In this document: piece after piece, positions 62,009-64,000 of the stretch
Layout of the letters: each line of letters begins with the position of its first letter
How positions within the stretch are numbered: the first letter of the stretch is position 1
Origin: Echinicola shivajiensis
Lineage (GTDB): Bacteria; Bacteroidota; Bacteroidia; Cytophagales; Cyclobacteriaceae
NCBI RefSeq assembly: GCF_018642165.1
Contig: NZ_JAHHZM010000004.1
Span: forward strand, 186,001-250,000
Direction of reading: 5' to 3'
Length of the DNA stretch: 64,000 nt
Made by a program: the position numbers and the translations under genes
The notes under the pieces: model-generated
Databases searched by the model: none
What the model was told of the DNA's origin: nothing
Seen by the model: the letters and a program-made list of their open reading frames with translations, nothing else

Positions 62009-62744
62009 TTTTGTACTTTTTTTGAATAAACATCAATATTTGTCATGTAGAAATCTAAATAGCTTATTTTCATAATCGACCTCAAGTTAAACAATTTAAA
62101 ATTCATGTTGCAGGGATTCTGATTGCCATATGCAATGATCAAAAGCCCATGTAATTGATGAATCCTTTCCCAAGATCTTGTAACAAAGACCTGGTTATTC
62201 TTCAAGCTTAGTGTTTAATGCTAACTTAGGCCTTCACCATTTTATGGGAATATAAATATTCGCAGTTTATTCGTGTTCAGTGCCTTTATGAATTCCGAAA
62301 AATTATCTGGTAGGCTGTTATTTTTCGTTCCTGACATTGTTATCCTCTATAGAATAAATTTTCTTTTCCATTTTATGATTATGGATATCCACACCGGATA
62401 AGGAAAAGTTAAATGCTAACAATACTTTTTTAAGTTGTCTTCCATCGTGGAGGAAAGGGCATTTTTGACCATAAGATTTATAGTATCTTCATTGTCCTCA
62501 ATGAAATATATCTTTTTATAAGAAGGTTTCATACTGGCTAATTTAGCTGAGGTTTAGGGCTTTTCATAATTTGACCCTCATACTGTACTTTAGGATGGTT
62601 CCCAATTCTGATTTCAGTGTGACCGCTTTAATACTCGCAATTTTAAATTACTGAAAATATTTCACCCAACTACGGTCATACTGGTGAATAATTTCTCATA
62701 GAAATCCTTAGCATCGGCTTTTCTATAAACTAAACCAATCATCT
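62009..62744. other. Gene-free or decayed DNA upstream of the excisionase-like gene
   Basis: No solid gene is visible. On the minus strand, 62416-62532 encodes a 38-residue ORF (MKPSYKKIYFIEDNEDTINL, then MVKNALSSTMEDNLKKYC), and another frame continues with protein-like text (SGVDIHNHKMEKKIYSIEDN), hinting at a frameshifted small gene. I recognise no family. Confidence 0.35.
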
Positions 62745-62811
62745 ATGGACTTAGGACTTAAAATTTGAAGACCTTCCTCAGGCGGTATCCCAATTAATTG
62801 AGCAAAACAAA

Positions 62812-63093
62812 TTGATTTTGGAAGCGATTAATGAAAATGAGTTTTCTGAAAACCCAATAGAAGAGGTATTAACCTTAAGCAGGATATGTGATTTGTTGGA
62901 ATTGAAAAGACAAACCATCTACAGTTATGTATCTAGGGGGCTGATCCCTTATCACAAAAAGGCGGGCAAGCTTTATTTTTTCCGGCAGGAAATCGAAAAA
63001 TGGATCAAATCAGGGAATAGAAGTGAAAAAATCGAAGGGATTAGCTTCAATCCTAGAAGAAAGTTCAAAGACCGGAAATTCAAAAAGGTTTAA
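62812..63093 (+). CDS. excisionase-like helix-turn-helix protein, 5' end frameshifted
   Basis: The open part encodes a MerR-like/HTH_17 DNA-binding domain: LTLSRICDLLELKRQTIYSY, VSRGLIPYHKKAGKLYFFRQ, EIEKWIKSGNR, followed by a basic tail. This family serves as excisionases or recombination directionality factors. The usual N-terminus is present upstream in the same frame (FEDLPQAVSQLIEQNKLILE) but has no start codon. An ATG at 62745 (MDLGLK) is one base out of phase across an A4 run at 62760-62763. The original protein therefore seems to have begun at 62745, and a single-base insertion broke it. TTG at 62812 may or may not rescue expression. Confidence 0.75.
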   Translation: MILEAINENEFSENPIEEVLTLSRICDLLELKRQTIYSYVSRGLIPYHKKAGKLYFFRQEIEKWIKSGNRSEKIEGISFNPRRKFKDRKFKKV

Positions 63094-63152
63094 TGGTCTA
63101 TTATGTCTTTATTTGTTGATTTTTAGATAATTAACTGACGGTAGATTTCCTT

Positions 63153-63203
63153 TTGCAAATGAGCGGTCGAATAGCGTCAATATTTTGCAAATTTTTTGCA
63201 AAT
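63153..63203. repeat. Three TTGCAAAT repeats near the tRNA gene
   Basis: TTGCAAAT occurs at 63153-63160, 63185-63192 and 63196-63203, all in the same orientation, the last two embedded in A/T runs. They lie just beyond the tRNA-Asn terminator. An attachment-site relic or chance in AT-rich sequence are both possible. Confidence 0.3.
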
Positions 63204-63239
63204 AAAAAAGCCACTTACAATTTTTGATCGTAAGTGGCT
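63202..63239 (-). terminator. Terminator of the tRNA-Asn gene
   Basis: A perfect 10-bp stem (AGCCACTTAC with GTAAGTGGCT) and 11-nt loop lie 10 bp beyond the tRNA 3' end, with a run of six T on the minus strand. Confidence 0.85.
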
Positions 63240-63248
63240 GATTTTCAG

Positions 63249-63322
63249 CTCCTCCTCTTGGGCTCGAACCAAGGACCCTCTGATTAACAGTCAGATGCTC
63301 TAACCAACTGAGCTAAGGAGGA
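63249..63322 (-). tRNA. tRNA-Asn (GUU)
   Basis: The minus strand folds as a tRNA of 74 nt: acceptor TCCTCCT/AGGAGGA, D arm TAGCTCAGTTGGTTAGAGCA, an anticodon loop CTGTTAA with anticodon GTT, and a TTGGTTCGAGCCCAA T-arm, with G as discriminator, the usual asparagine identity base. CCA is not encoded, as is common in this phylum. Asparagine anticodon GUU reads AAC and AAU. The gene is followed by a good terminator. Confidence 0.96.
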
Positions 63323-63447
63323 ATTTTTGTTGTTTTCGCTAACCCGTTTGTTTAACGTGATGCAAACATAGCAGGTTGTTTATTTTTTTCCAAATCCCCG
63401 ATGAAAAAAAGTTGAGGTAATTTTATTTCTAGCTCGATTTCAGGAGA

Positions 63448-64000
63448 TTAATTTTCGTCTTTTTTTTCATCTTCCTTTGCTAGGTTATTGTTTTCAGATG
63501 GACGGTGCCATTCTTGAGGAACTGATTTGATATAAAGGTCTCTTTGCGGGAAGGGGATTTCGATGTTTTCCTTAGCAAAGGCTTTATAAATTTCTTTCAT
63601 GACCTGAGCTCTCATGTCTACCCAAACATCAAAATCATGCACCCAGAAAAGTAAGCGGTATTCAACAGCACTGTCTGCAAAAGTTTGGAGGTAAACATTA
63701 GGAGCAGGGCTTTTAAGGATGCCTTCTCTGTTGAGGATTTCTCGCAAAACTGATTCCACCTTTTCTGAATCTGACCCATAGGCTACTCCTATGATCAATT
63801 CAATTCTTCTTTGTTTGTTAGATAGTGTCCAGTTGATCAGGTGCTGAGAAAGTAGGTCTCCATTGGGAAGGATGATTTCTGATCCGTCATAGGCTTGTAT
63901 TTTACTGGCTCTGATCCCCACATCTTTGACAACACCTGAACGACCACCCACTTCAATGGCATCTCCAATTTGGATAGGGCGTTCAAAGGCCAGGATGATT
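63448..64000 (-). CDS. small-conductance mechanosensitive channel family protein (partial)
   Basis: This is the C-terminal part of an MscS-family channel, cut by the right window edge; the frame stays open to the last base. Visible are the beta domain (AFERPIQIGDAIEVGGRSGV, VKDVGIRASKIQAYDGSEII, LPNGDLLSQHLINWTLSN) and the alpha/beta C-terminal domain (RIELIIGVAYGSDSEKVESV, IEIPFPQRDLYI), followed by an acidic tail (KEDEKKDEN). The pore helix lies outside the window. The protein releases solutes upon hypo-osmotic shock. Its stop codon is at 63448. Confidence 0.9.
   Translation of the reverse strand, partial: IILAFERPIQIGDAIEVGGRSGVVKDVGIRASKIQAYDGSEIILPNGDLLSQHLINWTLSNKQRRIELIIGVAYGSDSEKVESVLREILNREGILKSPAPNVYLQTFADSAVEYRLLFWVHDFDVWVDMRAQVMKEIYKAFAKENIEIPFPQRDLYIKSVPQEWHRPSENNNLAKEDEKKDEN

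Noticed and set aside
63153-63322. Integration site of a mobile element at the 3' end of tRNA-Asn
   Set aside because: I looked for a second copy of the tRNA 3' end near the integrase at 45 kb and found none. The integrase is 17 kb away and broken, so the link is unsupported.

Overview
The window looks like chromosome from a marine-type Bacteroidetes, most likely the Cytophagales/Cyclobacteriaceae (Cyclobacterium, Echinicola or Algoriphagus-like). The evidence is an AT-leaning sequence with almost no Shine-Dalgarno motifs, a SusC/SusD polysaccharide locus, a Bacteroidetes-only ribosomal-type small protein beside L33, many lipoproteins with short lipoboxes, and Bacteroidetes-type integrase and excisionase genes. 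The genus assignment is inference from gene content only.

Layout. 0.5-13 kb is mostly housekeeping: hemB and rocD (minus strand), then rpmB-rpmG-DUF4295-ftsY, a beta-propeller lipoprotein, a Tat-exported Gfo/Idh/MocA oxidoreductase, rimO, a GNAT-like protein and a PfkB sugar/nucleoside kinase, most of them separated by clear hairpin terminators. 12.4-18.8 kb holds a PAS/LuxR-type regulator, an orphan three-domain FkbH-like protein, a six-hairpin glycosidase lipoprotein, a GntR/UTRA regulator and a small secreted protein. 18.9-24.7 kb is a complete RND multidrug efflux operon (adaptor, HAE-1 pump, outer-membrane channel). 25.1-26.3 kb is a dicarboxylate/amino-acid:cation symporter. 26.6-29.7 kb is decaying: a MutS-like ATPase broken by one in-frame stop, a frameshifted histidine-kinase tail and a broken DUF2268-type peptidase tail.

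29.7-44.6 kb is a polysaccharide utilisation locus. Its minus-strand genes run: double carboxypeptidase-regulatory-domain surface protein, GH76 alpha-1,6-mannanase, SusC, SusD and DUF3823 protein, then, behind a strong terminator and a REP-like palindrome, a large putative glycosidase lipoprotein. It converges on an 839-residue membrane-anchored regulator with a periplasmic LamG-like/Kelch sensor and a cytoplasmic SARP-type DNA-binding domain, which I propose as its controller. The promoter region of the locus carries three helically phased GGTTAA repeats.

45-64 kb is accessory DNA. It contains an N-terminally broken tyrosine integrase, a five-gene heavy-metal (Czc/Cus-type) efflux operon with two extra histidine-rich proteins, a long gene-free stretch full of structured palindromes, a two-gene module (tandem HEPN protein with a nucleotidyltransferase-like centre, plus an SNF2-family ATPase), a HigBA-type toxin-antitoxin pair, an XRE regulator, an endonuclease/exonuclease/phosphatase enzyme, a frameshifted excisionase-like gene, tRNA-Asn(GUU), and an MscS channel cut by the window edge. 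The HEPN/SNF2 module, bracketed on both sides by related 11-bp repeat tracts and GGTATTC hairpins, is the best candidate for an undescribed system here. Its function as defence is inference only.
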